A DNA stretch of 64,000 bases, taken from assembly GCA_002591725.1 (NCBI GenBank), contig NJAL01000007.1, forward strand, positions 62,001-126,000. Direction: 5' to 3'. The position numbers and the translations under genes are program-made. The notes beneath the pieces are model-generated. The model searched no databases, was not told where the DNA came from, and was given only the letters and a program-made list of their open reading frames with translations. Positions 1-10,987 of the stretch are shown in pieces. This DNA comes from Candidatus Didemnitutus mandela (GTDB lineage Bacteria > Verrucomicrobiota > Verrucomicrobiia > Opitutales > Opitutaceae). How positions within the stretch are numbered: the stretch's first letter is position 1; each line of letters starts with the position of its first letter.

Positions 1-2160
1 TGCTGATGCTGGCAAGTTTCTTTGCGCTTTTTTCAGAAGCGGTTTAGAAGCATATACCTGAGCCGCCAATGGCTGGGCGCCGGACTATGTTGTGTTGGCG
101 GCGGCTGCAATCACGCTCTGGCAGCAAATGGTCTCGGTGAGCGGCCTCTGCTGCTCCTGGTGGTGCTTGTGGTTGCAGTGCTATTACTTCTGACAGAATA
201 TTCCGCCGAGCTGGCGGTCGCGCGGAATACTCGCTTTTGATGACCGTGTTCGCCGTCGTGGCTTGGCACGCAGCGTGGTCGTAGCTGGGTATCTGTTGAG
301 GATGATGTGGAAAATCTGGCCCTCAAGGCTGACGATCTTCGAACGCTGCTAGCCGCACAGCGCGCGATCTTGAGCGCGGGAAATACTGAGCACAAATCTG
401 AACAAACTTGGCAACAGGGGGAAACTTGCGGGGATTGAGCGGAATTTGTAGAAACGGCTTTGGTTGGATTGGCGGTCTCGTGCTCACGGTTTTTCTCTTT
501 GCGGAAGAAAATTTTGTATCAATTCCAACAGGGTACAGCCAACCGGATGCGCTGGTTTTGCACTGGTACTGTTCGTGTTGCTGGCAGGGACAGCCGTTTT
601 TGAATTCCGGCCAGGGGCTCGCGATTTCCGGTATATTATCTCGCGCTGTTGTTGGTCGTCTTTGAAATCGGCTTTTCTTTGTCCTTGGCGATGGCTGGTT
701 TGCTAGCGTTTTGGCTTGGGCGCGATCTCCTTGAAACCTCACCTGGTGTATTTTTATTTTCCGCTGTATTCTCAGAATCTCTTTCATGGAGCTGTGGCAT
801 GACATCCAGACGCGTTTCCTCCCGGACCACAGCGTGGCAACGGGAACGGCATGATGTGGCTAGCTGCGCGTTTGGACGAAGCTGGAGCGGATTGTACGGT
901 TCCTATCGTGACAACTGTCAAAAACATCGGTATTGTTTACTGTTCCTAACTTCCGTAACACTTGACAAGCCGTTCTTCACGGAGCTGACCGCGCAAAAGA
1001 AGGAGGCAATCAAACTCAGCGATGCAGGCGGCTTGGAAGGGCTGATTTATGCTGTGGGTTGGTGATTCGGTGGATGTCGGCAGTTTTCCCTTTGGATTTT
1101 TCGCTGCAGCAGCTGGCGGGAATCATAGCATTGCTGGCCAATCCCGTGGTGTTTACCTGAAGACGCTCCGCCTTTCTTCCTGGCGGATCCTGCATGAATT
1201 TCACGCTTTGTGTGACTGCATTCCTGGCTGGAATCGCGTCGAGCGCGTTTGTGGTCTATGTGCCCATTTCCGACTTAGAGCTAGGCCGGGCGCTGAGCGT
1301 GCATATCGCGCGTTGGCTTTCTCTACGACAGCAACATTTTGGCGCCTCCACAGGAGCGATCGGTAGTCTGGCTTACGGACTTGCACTGTCAATAGTTGGG
1401 TGTTGACGCAGACGTTTTTTGTCAGCTAGCTATAAGCTAGCTTTGGATTACGTCTCGGGCCTCCTGGGCGATAGGCCGTTTGCAAGCGACTCCTTTAACA
1501 GCCGCGTGGCGCATGCGTCCAGCGAAGAGAGCAACGTTGACGCTTCAAGCTTCTACGAGATCAGCAAAAACCAACATTCCCTGCTCAATGGCGTGGCATT
1601 GAAGAATAGATGAATCGTCCCTGGGCAACGAATTCAACGTGTGGTACATCGTTTTCGGTGAGCGGACCGGAGCGATTCTAACGGAGAATTTCTCCGGCTT
1701 CGAAGTGGGGTTTGCGTGGAACCAGCGACTCAAAGCAGTAGGCGAATACCAGTTTCAAAACATTCGTTACGACACGACTGGCAGCGACAAGGATAGCAGT
1801 TCGCATTTTTTCGTTGGCTTCGATTGCTTTGGCGCGGGAGAAGTGGCTAACGAGCGGACGGGTCGGATACAGTTGCATCGTTTGCCGAGCTTAGCTTGCG
1901 TTACGCGTATGTTAAAGGTTCGTTTGTGGCGGGCGGTTCCGGCCTCGATGAAACCAATCTTCATCTTGGTTTGGATTTGATTTTTGATACCGAATAAAAA
2001 CTGGTAGCTCAGCGCGACTTACGACCGCAGCTACATTAATTCCGAGGAATCGAGTCGCAGCCAACAACGCGGTTGCACGGGTGCGAACGCCCGCTTCGAC
2101 TTCTGAAGAGAAACTCGGTGGTTTCTTCGCTTCGTCGCCGGCTGAATCCGCCACACTGAT
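1..2160. other. Decayed region, probably surface-polysaccharide related
   Basis: No reading frame here has the length or composition of an intact gene. The plus strand carries short hydrophobic stretches near 130-200, 640-730 and 1195-1260, which look like remains of membrane proteins. From about 1410 to 2000, shifting plus frames give aromatic, Gly/Ser/Asp-rich strand-like text (for example SASYKLALDY near 1420 and RYAYVKGSFVAGG near 1900), as in an outer-membrane beta-barrel. The remnant leads straight into a dead polysaccharide tyrosine-kinase gene. I therefore infer, weakly, that this is the start of a lost exopolysaccharide export locus. I could not assign a family with confidence. Confidence 0.35.
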
Positions 2161-2164
2161 AGAC

Positions 2165-4010
2165 TTTTTTAGCCTGCTGTGTCTGCGGGAGTGTTGGCTC
2201 TTCCTCATCCTTGGTGTTATAATATTCACGGCCGTGGTTGTGAGCGTTCGCCTAAGCGGATGCTTCTCAATGACTAAAATTCGCGCCGATATGAAGCCTC
2301 CACAGGCGAACGCCTACTATGGTCCGTGCTTCACCTAGGACCAGCTCGCAATCCTGGAGTTGGAGAAAATTCTCTATCACGTGATAAACGATCTCTAACT
2401 GAATGACCTACTCGATTGGGAGATCGGCGACGGATATGCGCTGCCCTCGGCAGTTACCTGCCTACATCTGCTGAAATCTCCTGAAAAAATGCTGCGGGTT
2501 GAACCGCACCGATCGACGGCGTTGATCGAAGTCAGTGCTCTCTCGAGGAACCTGCAGCTAGCGGCGACTATCGCCAACGATATCTCCTAGGTTTATTCTG
2601 AGGACCGCGTTTTGCTTACGACTTTCGAACAGCGGGAGGGCCTCGCGAAACTCGGCGACGAGCTGTTCCAAGCAGGGAAAGGTTGTGAAGGACCAATGAG
2701 ATAAGGTGAAACATTGAGCAAATACCTCTGTATTTTCGGTGTCGATCTGAACCAGCGCTACTGGAACATAGAAAACGAGTCGTTACCGCAGATGCAGAAC
2801 TTGCTCATCGAACTGCGGGCCTAATACGATCAGACGCAAGGCTCGCTGGGAGAGGTTCAAGGCAATTTCTGGTAGCCGAGCGCTCATGAATTCGGAGCTA
2901 ATCATCGATCTGAGCACCCAGGGCTTCCTTCAGACCTAAATCATTTTCGATCAAGCCATTACCAAACTGAGCGTCCGGCTTGGGTGGTGCATTCCGATTT
3001 GACCGCGGCGATCGACCTCCGGGTTGAGATTCAGGAGCAGCTTGATGCACAGCTCCACGGATGAGAGAGTCGCTTATATTAATTATAAAGAATCCGAGGC
3101 GCGTTTGATAAAAATGGAACGACAGCTTGGGTAGCGGTGCATCGACCAGATTTTCTCGGCCCGCAAAAAATGCAGCGATTTAAGAAGGTGGCGAGCAAGT
3201 TCGATGGCAGCAGCGGTTTCTCGCGATGCTGAAAGCTGACGTTGCGACAGCAGGGAATCGATTTTAGGTGCCGAATAAAGCGGTCGTAACTCTGAATGCC
3301 GCTGAGAGCTCCCCGTTTCGCGAATCGGTTGAGCTGGTTGCTCAGCATGGTGTTTGCTTTTGTCTTTGACGGCATCCTAGACGATGTTTGATTGAGTATT
3401 TTAACGCGAGTTTCCGGAAGTCGCGGACATTGAAGCAAGCTCGCCGCCCATGCTTGGCATGATTTCCGCACATGCGCAAGCTGGCGCAGGCGCTTGCCGA
3501 GGCCGATCCTTATCGCGTGCTGGCGACCAATTTTGAATCTCGCGTTGCGCACGGGGCCCCAGCCCACAGCGTTGGCGATTTTTCGGTCGGGGTTGAGGGG
3601 AAAGGCCCCCCATAAACTTGTCATAGCTGGCCCTGGCGATTCACAGCGGCGGGCGAAAGTGTATTGTTGAATCTATTTCGACGTGCGGCGGCCAGTTCAG
3701 CGTCATCTTACCGAGCTGTCGCTCGCGTCCAGGATCATAGAAGTGTTGCTGAACCAGGTGGCGCTGGCCTAGGTTGTGCAGCACAATGCTGCAGTTGACG
3801 CGCTGGGGCTGACGCTGAGCCTGCTTTAAACTAGCAAGCTGGGGGAGTTGAAGGTGCGTTGCGGCAAAGTCTTTTTCGATTTACCTCTGTTATCGGTGCG
3901 AGCGACACGGCAGTGCTTGCGAGCCGCCTTGCGAAGAAAGGCTGTACGGGGAAATTCTACGTGCGGCTTTGACTGGATTGAGTTGCGAGAAAAGCTGCGC
4001 CAACGGAAAA
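2165..4010 (+). pseudogene. Pseudogene of Wzz/Wzc-type polysaccharide chain-length regulator with BY-kinase domain
   Basis: Stitched plus-strand frames read as a polysaccharide co-polymerase fused to a bacterial tyrosine autokinase, the inner-membrane protein that controls capsule or exopolysaccharide export. Visible in order are a first membrane helix (LFLILGVIIFTAVVVSVRL, about 2195-2255), the Wzz-domain text KPPQANAYYGPCFT then a stop, DQLAILELEKILYHVI (2340-2390), TFEQREGLAKLGDEL (2620-2660), LPQMQNLLIELRA (2785-2822), LTAAIDLRVEIQEQLDAQL (3000-3058), PYRVLATNFESR (3508-3545) and the kinase-domain segment VIGASDTAVLASRLAK (3890-3940). At least ten in-frame stops plus several frameshifts make it clearly dead. 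The P-loop is not readable. The family match is from memory of typical sequences; an aligned search would confirm it. Confidence 0.75.
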
Positions 4011-4025
4011 TTTAGAGAACCGTGA

Positions 4026-4770
4026 TGGGTTGGGTGATGAAGCTTTTTCTCCGGTTGGAATTGATTGCTTTTGGCACGATGGCTAGCCTATTTCCGGCTT
4101 ACGGGGAAATCTAGGTTGTTGGCTCCGATCTTTTCGGAGCGGCGTTTGAGCGCGAATGGGCACAGTTTCCCAAGTAAAACGATGCGCCGGTTACGCTGGG
4201 ATTCCAATGATACGCGGGAAAACGTGACTGCTTTTGCAACGGAGTGGCGGACGTCGGGCTGTTTTATATGCTGCTTGGTGAGAAAATGTCGGAGAACTTT
4301 GCTTATCGCGCCATCAATTTCCAAGTTGCGGCTTTGATGGTGCCCGAGTTGTCGTCGTTGGATCTAACTGACAATGGACCAGCTGCACGAAAACGAAATT
4401 TTTGACGCAACAGGTAAATAGGTAGCAAAATCCTAGACGAAAGTCTGCCAAGCGGGGATTTGGGTGATTGCAGTCTGGTGCAGTATCTAGCGGGAACCGC
4501 GGTTGTTGTCGTTGGTGAGCGTGTGCTTCCGACTCCCAGTGGTTTATCTCCCTTGCGGCGGCCGATGCGCCGCAGTTTCTATTGTTTCCGAAGTTCCTGC
4601 TAAATAAAAGAGAAAAGATGGGGGCGGTATTGACGCTGGCCGCAGTGACATCAACTGCTTTGCGGCGTGTGCAACCAATTTGTTTTCGATCTCGAGGAGC
4701 TGCGCTGATGGTACCACGTAGGCTTGCCAGGGCGGGGTGAAGTGAGCTTTCATTAGCAGGCTACCTTTTT
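4026..4770 (+). pseudogene. Probable pseudogene of a periplasmic phosphate-type substrate-binding protein
   Basis: An ATG at 4035 begins a signal-peptide-like MKLFLRLELIAFGTMA. Alternating frames then give short pieces that fit a PstS-like periplasmic binding protein: DVGLFYMLLGEKMSENFAY (about 4248-4308), NFQVAALMVPE (4316-4348) and a segment ending TMDQLHENEIFDATG (4374-4415), where family members have the hinge-region text with LT-x-x-QL-x-x-IF. Every frame is interrupted within about 90 codons. It sits just 5' of valS on the same strand and does not overlap it. The assignment rests on short motifs, so another periplasmic-binding-fold protein is possible. Confidence 0.4.
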
Positions 4771-4780
4771 ATTTTTGAAT

Positions 4781-7507
4781 ATGGCCAAAATCAATAAGAG
4801 CTACGAGCCGCAGGATGTGGAAAAGAAGTGGTATGCTGCTTGGTACGAGAGCGGGTGTTTTGCGAGCAAGCCGACGCCAGGGAAGCTGTCCTACACGATT
4901 GTTATTCCACCGCCGAATGTTACCGGCGCTCTCACAATGGGCCATGTGTTGAACAACACGCTTCAGGACATCCTCATCCGTCGGGCGCGGCAAAACGGGC
5001 GCGAAGCGTTGTGGATTCCCGGAACGGATCACGCTGGAATTGCGACACAAATTGTTGTCGAGCGTGAGTTATTGAAAGAGAAGAAGCATCGCTGCGATCT
5101 CGGCCGCGAAAAGTTTTTGGAAAAGGTGTTGAGTTGGTGCGACGAGAAAGGCGGCATTATCCTTAAGCAATTGCAGGCGCTTGGTGTTTCCTGTGACTGG
5201 AACCGCACACAATTCACAATGGGCTCGCACTACTCTCATGCTGTGTTGGGCGTGTTCGTGGATCTTTTTCATAAGGGCTGCATCTATCGTGGCAAACGCA
5301 TGGTGAACTGGTGCCCGGCGTCGCTTACGGCGCTTTCCGACGAGGAAGTGGTTGTGAAGCCAGTTAAATGTTTCATTTATCAGGTTCGCTACGAGCTCGT
5401 GGAGCAGTTGGGAACCTACATTACAGTCAAGACGACGCGCCCCGAGACAATTTCAGGCGACGTGGCTATTGCGGTGCATCCGGACGATCCACGCTATACT
5501 GTGCTGCTTGGGAAAAAAGTCTACCGTCCGCTCGGGCCGGCTGCAGAGATTCCAATCATCGCTGACGTGGCCGTGGATAAGGAGTTTGGTTCCGGTGCGC
5601 TCAAGGTCACGCCGGCGCACGACAAGGTCGACTTCGAAATCGGCCAGCGACACGGACTGCCGCTGATCGACGTGCTTACTCCAGATGCGAGACTCAACGA
5701 ACTCGCCGGTCCCGAACTCGCAGGTTTGGACCGTTTTTCCGGGCGCAAGAAGGCAGCAGAACTGTTGGAGAAATTGGGTGCACTCGTGGAGAAGGAACCT
5801 TATGAAAGTAGCGTCGGCTACTCCGAACGTGCCGATGTGCCGGTCGAACCGCGCCTAACCTGGCAATGGTGGTTGAGATATCCTCGGGTCGAAGAGGTTA
5901 AGACCGCGGTGTGTGATGGCCATATAAAGCTTTATCCGGAGCACTGGTCGAAGGTCTATTTGCACTGGTTGGAAAGAATCAAGGACTGGTGCATCAGCCG
6001 GCAACTTTGGTGGGGCCACCGCATTCCGGTCTGGTATGCAAATGGACTCGACAGGGAGGCTTTGACCGAAACCGATCTCAGCGATTTTAAGAAAGTGCAC
6101 GTCTCGCTTACTGGCCCTTCCGATCCTGAGAATTGGACGCAGGAAGAAGACGTGCTCGACACGTGGGCTTCCTCCTGGCTCTGGCCGCTCGTTACGCTTG
6201 GTTGGCCGGACCAGGCAGCGATGGCGTTGGGCGGCTACGACTATTTTTATCCGACCACAACCCTTGTCACTGGGGGGGACATCATCTTCTTCTGGGTCGC
6301 GCGCATGATCATGGCTGGCCTCGAATACGCGCGACCGGGCGAACCGATTGAGAAACGGATTCCGTTCAAGAATGTTTATTTTACCGGAATCATCCGCGAT
6401 GCGCAGGGACGGAAGATGTCGAAATCGCTTGGCAACTCGCCCGACCCACTCGACATGATCGCGAAATACGGCGCGGACGGTCTGCGCTTCGGCATCGTGT
6501 CGATCGCGCCGCAGGGGCAGGACATCCGTTTCCAAGAGGACCGCATCGAAGGCGGTAAAAGTTTTTGCAACAAGCTCTGGAACGCTTGTCGTTTCCGGCA
6601 GATGAGCGGCGAGATGGCCGATAATTCCTCCCTTCTGGCTATCACGGTGCGGATCGAACCGGAGAAGTTCGATGCCGACGATCACGCGATTCTCGACCGC
6701 CTGTTCGCCACCACGCGCGAAGTCGACCGCTGCTTCGTGGAGTTTGAGTTCAGTGTTGCGGTGCAGGCGCTGTATAGCTTTTTCTGGAATGACTTTTGCG
6801 ACTGGTATGTGGAAGTCTCGAAAGTCAAGTTACAGGACGTAGCGACGAAAGCCAGCTGCCTCGCGATTCAGGACCTCGTGTTGTGGCAGATGCTCATTTT
6901 ATTGCATCCGTTTACACCGTTCATCACCGAGGAGCTCTGGCATTTGCTCGGCTATGGCGAGGAAGGAACGTATCTCGCGCATGGCAGGCATAGCGAAAAT
7001 GCTTCGCAGCTTGTCGGATGTGATGTTACGATCAATTTGAATGCAGCAGCGGAGGTTGAGCGAATCAAGAAAACCGTGTCGCTTTTGCGGGCGCTGAAGG
7101 CTGAAAATGGTGAGGCGGCGAACAGGGCGGCCGAATTTATCGTCGAAGCTACCGACCATCAGTGGACTACGATTCAAGCGAATCTGGCCAAACTAAAACG
7201 CATGATCGGTGCCGGCAATATCGTGCGTGGTCCTCTCACACCTGCCGAGCCTGCCACCGTGACGACACATGGTTCGTGGAATCTCGTATGTCAGCTCAGC
7301 CGCACCGATGTAGCTACGAAAAAATCGCGGCTGACAAAGGAGCTCGAAGCGGCTGCAAAACATATTGCCAGCACGGAAATGCGTCTTTTAAATAAGTTTT
7401 TTATAAACAAGGCGCCACCTGCCATTGTTGATGGGCTGCGGAAGCAGCTGGCCGATCTCCAAACAAAGAAAGCCGAACTGGAAAGACTACTCGCCATGCT
7501 GGGCTAA
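4781..7507 (+). CDS. valS: Valine--tRNA ligase
   Basis: Class I aminoacyl-tRNA synthetase that charges tRNA-Val in the cytoplasm and edits mischarged threonine. The 908-residue product is full length for the family. The HIGH-equivalent motif lies in PPPNVTGALTMGHV near residue 45, and the KMSKS loop is in GRKMSKSLGNSPDP near residue 545. Between them lie the editing domain and the catalytic-core text DVLDTWASSWLWP. The C terminus is the usual coiled-coil tRNA-binding arm (LTKELEAAAKHIASTE onward). The ATG at 4781 (MAKINKSYEP) is the sensible start; a TTG two codons upstream is in frame but not needed. Neighbours on both sides are dead polysaccharide genes, so the gene appears to stand alone. 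No defects were seen. Confidence 0.98.
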   Translation: MAKINKSYEPQDVEKKWYAAWYESGCFASKPTPGKLSYTIVIPPPNVTGALTMGHVLNNTLQDILIRRARQNGREALWIPGTDHAGIATQIVVERELLKEKKHRCDLGREKFLEKVLSWCDEKGGIILKQLQALGVSCDWNRTQFTMGSHYSHAVLGVFVDLFHKGCIYRGKRMVNWCPASLTALSDEEVVVKPVKCFIYQVRYELVEQLGTYITVKTTRPETISGDVAIAVHPDDPRYTVLLGKKVYRPLGPAAEIPIIADVAVDKEFGSGALKVTPAHDKVDFEIGQRHGLPLIDVLTPDARLNELAGPELAGLDRFSGRKKAAELLEKLGALVEKEPYESSVGYSERADVPVEPRLTWQWWLRYPRVEEVKTAVCDGHIKLYPEHWSKVYLHWLERIKDWCISRQLWWGHRIPVWYANGLDREALTETDLSDFKKVHVSLTGPSDPENWTQEEDVLDTWASSWLWPLVTLGWPDQAAMALGGYDYFYPTTTLVTGGDIIFFWVARMIMAGLEYARPGEPIEKRIPFKNVYFTGIIRDAQGRKMSKSLGNSPDPLDMIAKYGADGLRFGIVSIAPQGQDIRFQEDRIEGGKSFCNKLWNACRFRQMSGEMADNSSLLAITVRIEPEKFDADDHAILDRLFATTREVDRCFVEFEFSVAVQALYSFFWNDFCDWYVEVSKVKLQDVATKASCLAIQDLVLWQMLILLHPFTPFITEELWHLLGYGEEGTYLAHGRHSENASQLVGCDVTINLNAAAEVERIKKTVSLLRALKAENGEAANRAAEFIVEATDHQWTTIQANLAKLKRMIGAGNIVRGPLTPAEPATVTTHGSWNLVCQLSRTDVATKKSRLTKELEAAAKHIASTEMRLLNKFFINKAPPAIVDGLRKQLADLQTKKAELERLLAMLG

Positions 7508-7689
7508 TATACACGGTCCTGCATCGGTGTTTTTTCTTTGGGAGCACAAATGGAAGGGAACTAAAAGCGACTTAGAAGTTGTAGTACGGGCATTCGCCCT
7601 GCTTCCTGGCAGGAAGCCGACTGTGCTAGTGCGTGCCTTTTATCTGGCGTCGACAGTTTGTCTCTTCTGCCTTTACGCAAATCAATCGA

Positions 7690-8700
7690 ACCACATAATA
7701 AATTTTTTATCACCGGAATCACTGGTCAGGGTGGGTCGCATCTTGTCGAACTGTCGCTCGACAAGGGAGTGCTAGAAGCGTACGGCCTCACCTGCTGCGC
7801 TTCGGCGTTCAACACGAACCACATCGACTACCTGTATTGGGACCCAGCACACGAGTGGCGTGAAGTTATTTCTTCATTATGGCGACTTGGCGGATTCTGT
7901 CGAGATGGTGAAGCTGTCCTATGACCTGCAACTCAACGAAATCTACAACCTTCGAGTGCAGTTGTACATGCGCGGCTGCTTCGATATTTTCTAATACACT
8001 GGCGACGTGATTGGCGCAGGCGTTGTCCTGCATCCATCCTCGATGTGATTCGCGAAGCGGGATTGATGAAAAAGAAGTGTTGTTCCCAAGCGTCTTTTTC
8101 GGAAATATTCGGCAAGGTGCAGAAAATGCCGAAAACTGAAAAACATCATTTTGACTGCATTTGTTGTACGACTGTGCGAAGATGTGTGCCTACTGGTTAA
8201 TGGTGAACTACAGTGAGAGCTACAATCTGCACGCGTCAAACGGTATTTTGTTCAAAAATAAAAGCCTTTGTTCTTGTAACAAACCTTTGTTACCTGCAAA
8301 ATTATCGGACAGCCACCCCCATCAAGATGAGTCTAGATGCGGTCTGCAGGGTTCGCTTTACATGGGCAATCTCGATGCAAAACGCGATTGAGAATAGGCC
8401 AAGGAATGCTTGGAAATGACTTGGGTCATGTTCTAGCAGGATCAGATCCTCGATTACGTGGTCGTTACGCAGAAGACCTACAACATGAAAGATTTAATTC
8501 AGGAATACTTTGTGTTGATTCGGTCTCTATTGGGAGAAATACGTGAAGTGTGACACCCATTACGGGCTCCATGGGGATCCGACAGAGTGGTATTTTGATC
8601 GGCGATCCGGCCAAGGGGTCGAGAAGCAGATCAGTTAGTTAGGAGCCGAAAGCTAAGTGTAAGGGGCTGATGAAAAATCATGACCGATTTCGGTTTCGCG
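7690..8700 (+). pseudogene. gmd: Pseudogene of GDP-mannose 4,6-dehydratase
   Basis: The intact enzyme makes GDP-4-keto-6-deoxymannose, the first step of GDP-L-fucose synthesis. Frames must be changed repeatedly, but the family sequence is plain: the Rossmann start KFFITGITGQGGSHLVELSL (about 7696-7758), then SAFNTNHIDYLYWDP (7804-7848), YDLQLNEIYNLRVQLH (7918-7968), CAYWLMVNYSESYNLHASNG (8187-8245), the stretch around LDAVCR and YMGNLDAKRDW (8334-8392), LYWEKYVKCD (8526-8556) and GDPAKG (8602-8620). Stops and indels occur every 30-80 codons. It is followed at once by a dead fcl gene in the usual gmd-fcl order, so both steps of fucose-nucleotide synthesis are lost here. Confidence 0.88.
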
Positions 8701-8765
8701 CTTGGTGAAGCTCGAAACCGAAATCGCGAATCTCCAGAAGCCCTAACACGGTTTTTTTCGTGCCG

Positions 8766-9714
8766 ATGAAGCTTTTTATCGCCGGGAAACAATGGGATTT
8801 TCGGTGCGGCGCTCCTGCGGAGCTTTGACTGTGAACCGAGCTTGATGCTCTTTGCTGCGTTTTTGCAAGGAGCTTGACTTTACCAATCAGATCGTAGAAA
8901 ATGGGCTTACTATGTCAATGGAAGGCGGATGTTGCTATTTATTGGCGCGACGAAAACCACGGCAGAATTCTGGTGAATAAAACCTACTTGGTCGAGTTTC
9001 TCTTGCAAGATACCTCGAGGTATCTTAAAATTTAAAATACATCCAATTAGAGCGGTGTGTGGTGTCAAATGGTTCCTGTCTCTTGATAGTTCTTGTAATT
9101 GTAATTTTTCTTTTCCTGAAAAACGCGCTGCAGCCAATGACCGAGGGCTGGCTGCTCATCGGGCCGTTGGAGCCTGTCAGTGAGGCCTACACCACTGCGA
9201 AGATCACCGGGCTGAAGCTTGCGGAGTTCTATCTACGGTGCGCTCTATCATTCCGCGATGCCAACAAGTATTTTCTTCCTGTCGGACGGAATCTACAGAT
9301 CTACAGAATCCCTATGTTATTGTTACCGGCTTTGATCTGATAGCTTCACGAAGCAAAAGAAGTGGGCCTGGCGAAAGTGGTGGCCTGGGGCATGGGCGGT
9401 CTGAAACGCGAATTTCTGTACGTCGACGATTTCGCTGCTGTGTGTGCGTTCCTTATTCCTATGGAAAATCTTCCCGCCCTGGCCAACATTGACGCAGATA
9501 CTGATGTCACTACCAAGAAAGAAAGTCGACAGAAACCGTGGTGGAAGTTGTGAGATTTTCGGGTAAAATTGTTTGGAATTCCTCGAAGCTCGACGGGATA
9601 CCGCGGAAGTTGGTGGAAGTTTCCAGGCTCAGCGGCCTAAGCTGGAAAGCTGCGTCTCAGCTTGCGTGGGGACAGTCGAAAAGGCCTGCGCAGGAACTTT
9701 CTTGCAAAAACTAA
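8766..9714 (+). pseudogene. fcl: Pseudogene of GDP-L-fucose synthase
   Basis: The intact epimerase/reductase turns GDP-4-keto-6-deoxymannose into GDP-L-fucose. The remnant starts at ATG 8766 with MKLFIAGKQWD, where the family has the NAD-binding Gly-rich loop. It then shows FGAALLRSFDCEPS (8797-8840), GPLEPVSEAY (9162-9192), the catalytic-Tyr region TAKITGLKLAEFY (9192-9233), REFLYVDDFAAVCAFL (9399-9450), ETVVEVVRFSGKIVWNSSK (9530-9588) and LDGIPRKLVEVSRLSGLSW (9588-9645). The last reading frame closes with TAA at 9712-9714. The segment between residues about 35 and 100 is badly scrambled. It sits about 65 nt after the gmd remnant, and the pair form one lost pathway module. Confidence 0.87.
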
Positions 9715-9834
9715 CTGACACGTTGCTCGCCTGAAAACGCTTGGTGTTTGGTTGCTGGATGCAAGCGCTGTGCTGTCCGACAAATCGTTTTTTTCTTGCG
9801 GTTCGAGCACGACTTCAATTTTAGCACCTACTCT

Positions 9835-10981
9835 ATGGTCACTCCCGAAACATTTTCCCACATTCAGCACATTAAAAAGCGCGCTGGCTACTTGTGGAGG
9901 TTTTTTTGACGTTGAAAAAAAAAAGCGCGAGATCGAGGCCATGGAGGCCGAGATGGGTGCGCCGATTTTTTGGAACAACAACGAGCTAGCACAGAAACAA
10001 ATTGCTAAACTTAATGGTCTGAAAAAGACCATTAGTTGCTTAATTGATTTTAAAAAGAAGCTCGATGATGCGAGCGTGATGGTCGAGCTTATTGGATCGA
10101 CCGCGCCGGACGAGCAGGAATTCTATGCCACGGAACTCGATACCACGGTAGGCGAGATGATCGGCGAACTTGACCAACTGGAAATTTCCTCCTTTCTTAC
10201 AGGCCAGTTCGACAAGAACAACGCGATTTTCTCTATCCAGGCGGGCGCCGGCGGCACTGAGTCGAACGATTGGGCCGACATGCTTTTCCGCATGTATTCG
10301 CGGTGGGCGGAACGCCGCGGTTTCGAGCTAGAAGTGCAGGATCTCCAAGTCGGTGACCAAGCAGGCATTAGCAAAGCGACGATGCTGCTCAAAGGCGAGA
10401 ACGCCTATGGCTATGTCAAGGCCGAACGTGGCGTACATCGTCTTGTGCGTATCAGTCCGTTCGATGGCAATAAGCGCCGCCATACCTCTTTCTGCGCTGT
10501 CGACGTCATTGCGGAAGTCAATAATGAGATCGATGTTGACATCTCCAACACCGAAATCCGTGTCGACGTATACCGCTCCTCAGGAAAAGGTGGCCAGGGC
10601 GTAAACACAACCGACTCCGCCGTGCGCATCACGCACTTGCCGACGGGTATTGTCGTAGTCTGTCAAAACGAACGTTCCCAAATCAAGAACCGGGCAAGCG
10701 CGATGGTCGTCTTGAAGTCCCGACTTTACGAAAAGAAGCAGGACGAGCAGCGGAGCGATATGGAAAAGTTCTATGGAGAAAAGGGCGAAATCGGCTGGGG
10801 TAGCCAGATCCGTAGCTACGTTTTGCAGCCTTATCAAATGGTGAAGGATCTCCGCACTGGAGCCACTACCAGCAACACACAGGCCGTGTTGGGTGGCGAT
10901 CTCGATCGTTTCGTTTACGGCTGGCTGCGCGCCGGATGTCCGCGGCACCGCAAAAAAGACATCCAGGTGGACGACGAGTAA
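9835..10981 (+). CDS. prfB: Peptide chain release factor 2, expressed through a programmed +1 frameshift
   Basis: RF2 recognises UGA and UAA stop codons and releases the finished peptide. Translation should start at ATG 9835, read 24 codons ending AGYLWRFF, and meet TGA at 9907-9909. A +1 slip continues as DVEKKKREIEAMEAEMG. The classical regulatory layout is present: a Shine-Dalgarno-like GGAGG, three spacer bases, then TTT TGA C. The body shows the SPF stop-codon recognition tripeptide in RISPFDGNKRRHTS, the GGQ catalytic motif in GKGGQGVNTTDSAVRITH, and a normal end CPRHRKKDIQVDDE. The product is about 381 residues, close to family length. The downstream frame is open back to 9752, but that upstream part shows no RF2 similarity. 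An ATP-grasp-like gene starts 6 nt after the stop. Confidence 0.93.
9892..9910 (+). promoter_or_regulatory. RF2 autoregulatory +1 frameshift site
   Basis: In the leader frame the codons read TTG TGG AGG TTT TTT TGA C. GGAGG (9896-9900) acts as an internal Shine-Dalgarno, followed by three bases and the slippery TTT-TGA-C (9904-9910). In E. coli the equivalent is AGGGGG, TAT, CTT TGA C with the same spacing. Low RF2 slows termination at the UGA and favours the +1 slip, so RF2 sets its own level. Here the slippery codon is TTT rather than the common CTT, inside a run of seven T. Confidence 0.88.
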
Positions 10982-10987
10982 ACGCTG

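Noticed and set aside
5855-6685. 276-codon minus-strand ORF inside valS
   Set aside because: An antisense shadow of a GC-rich real gene; composition is improbable and the plus strand is fully explained.
9752-9834. Upstream extension of prfB in the main frame
   Set aside because: The 28 codons have no RF2 similarity, and the ATG 9835 leader plus the frameshift site explains the N terminus much better.
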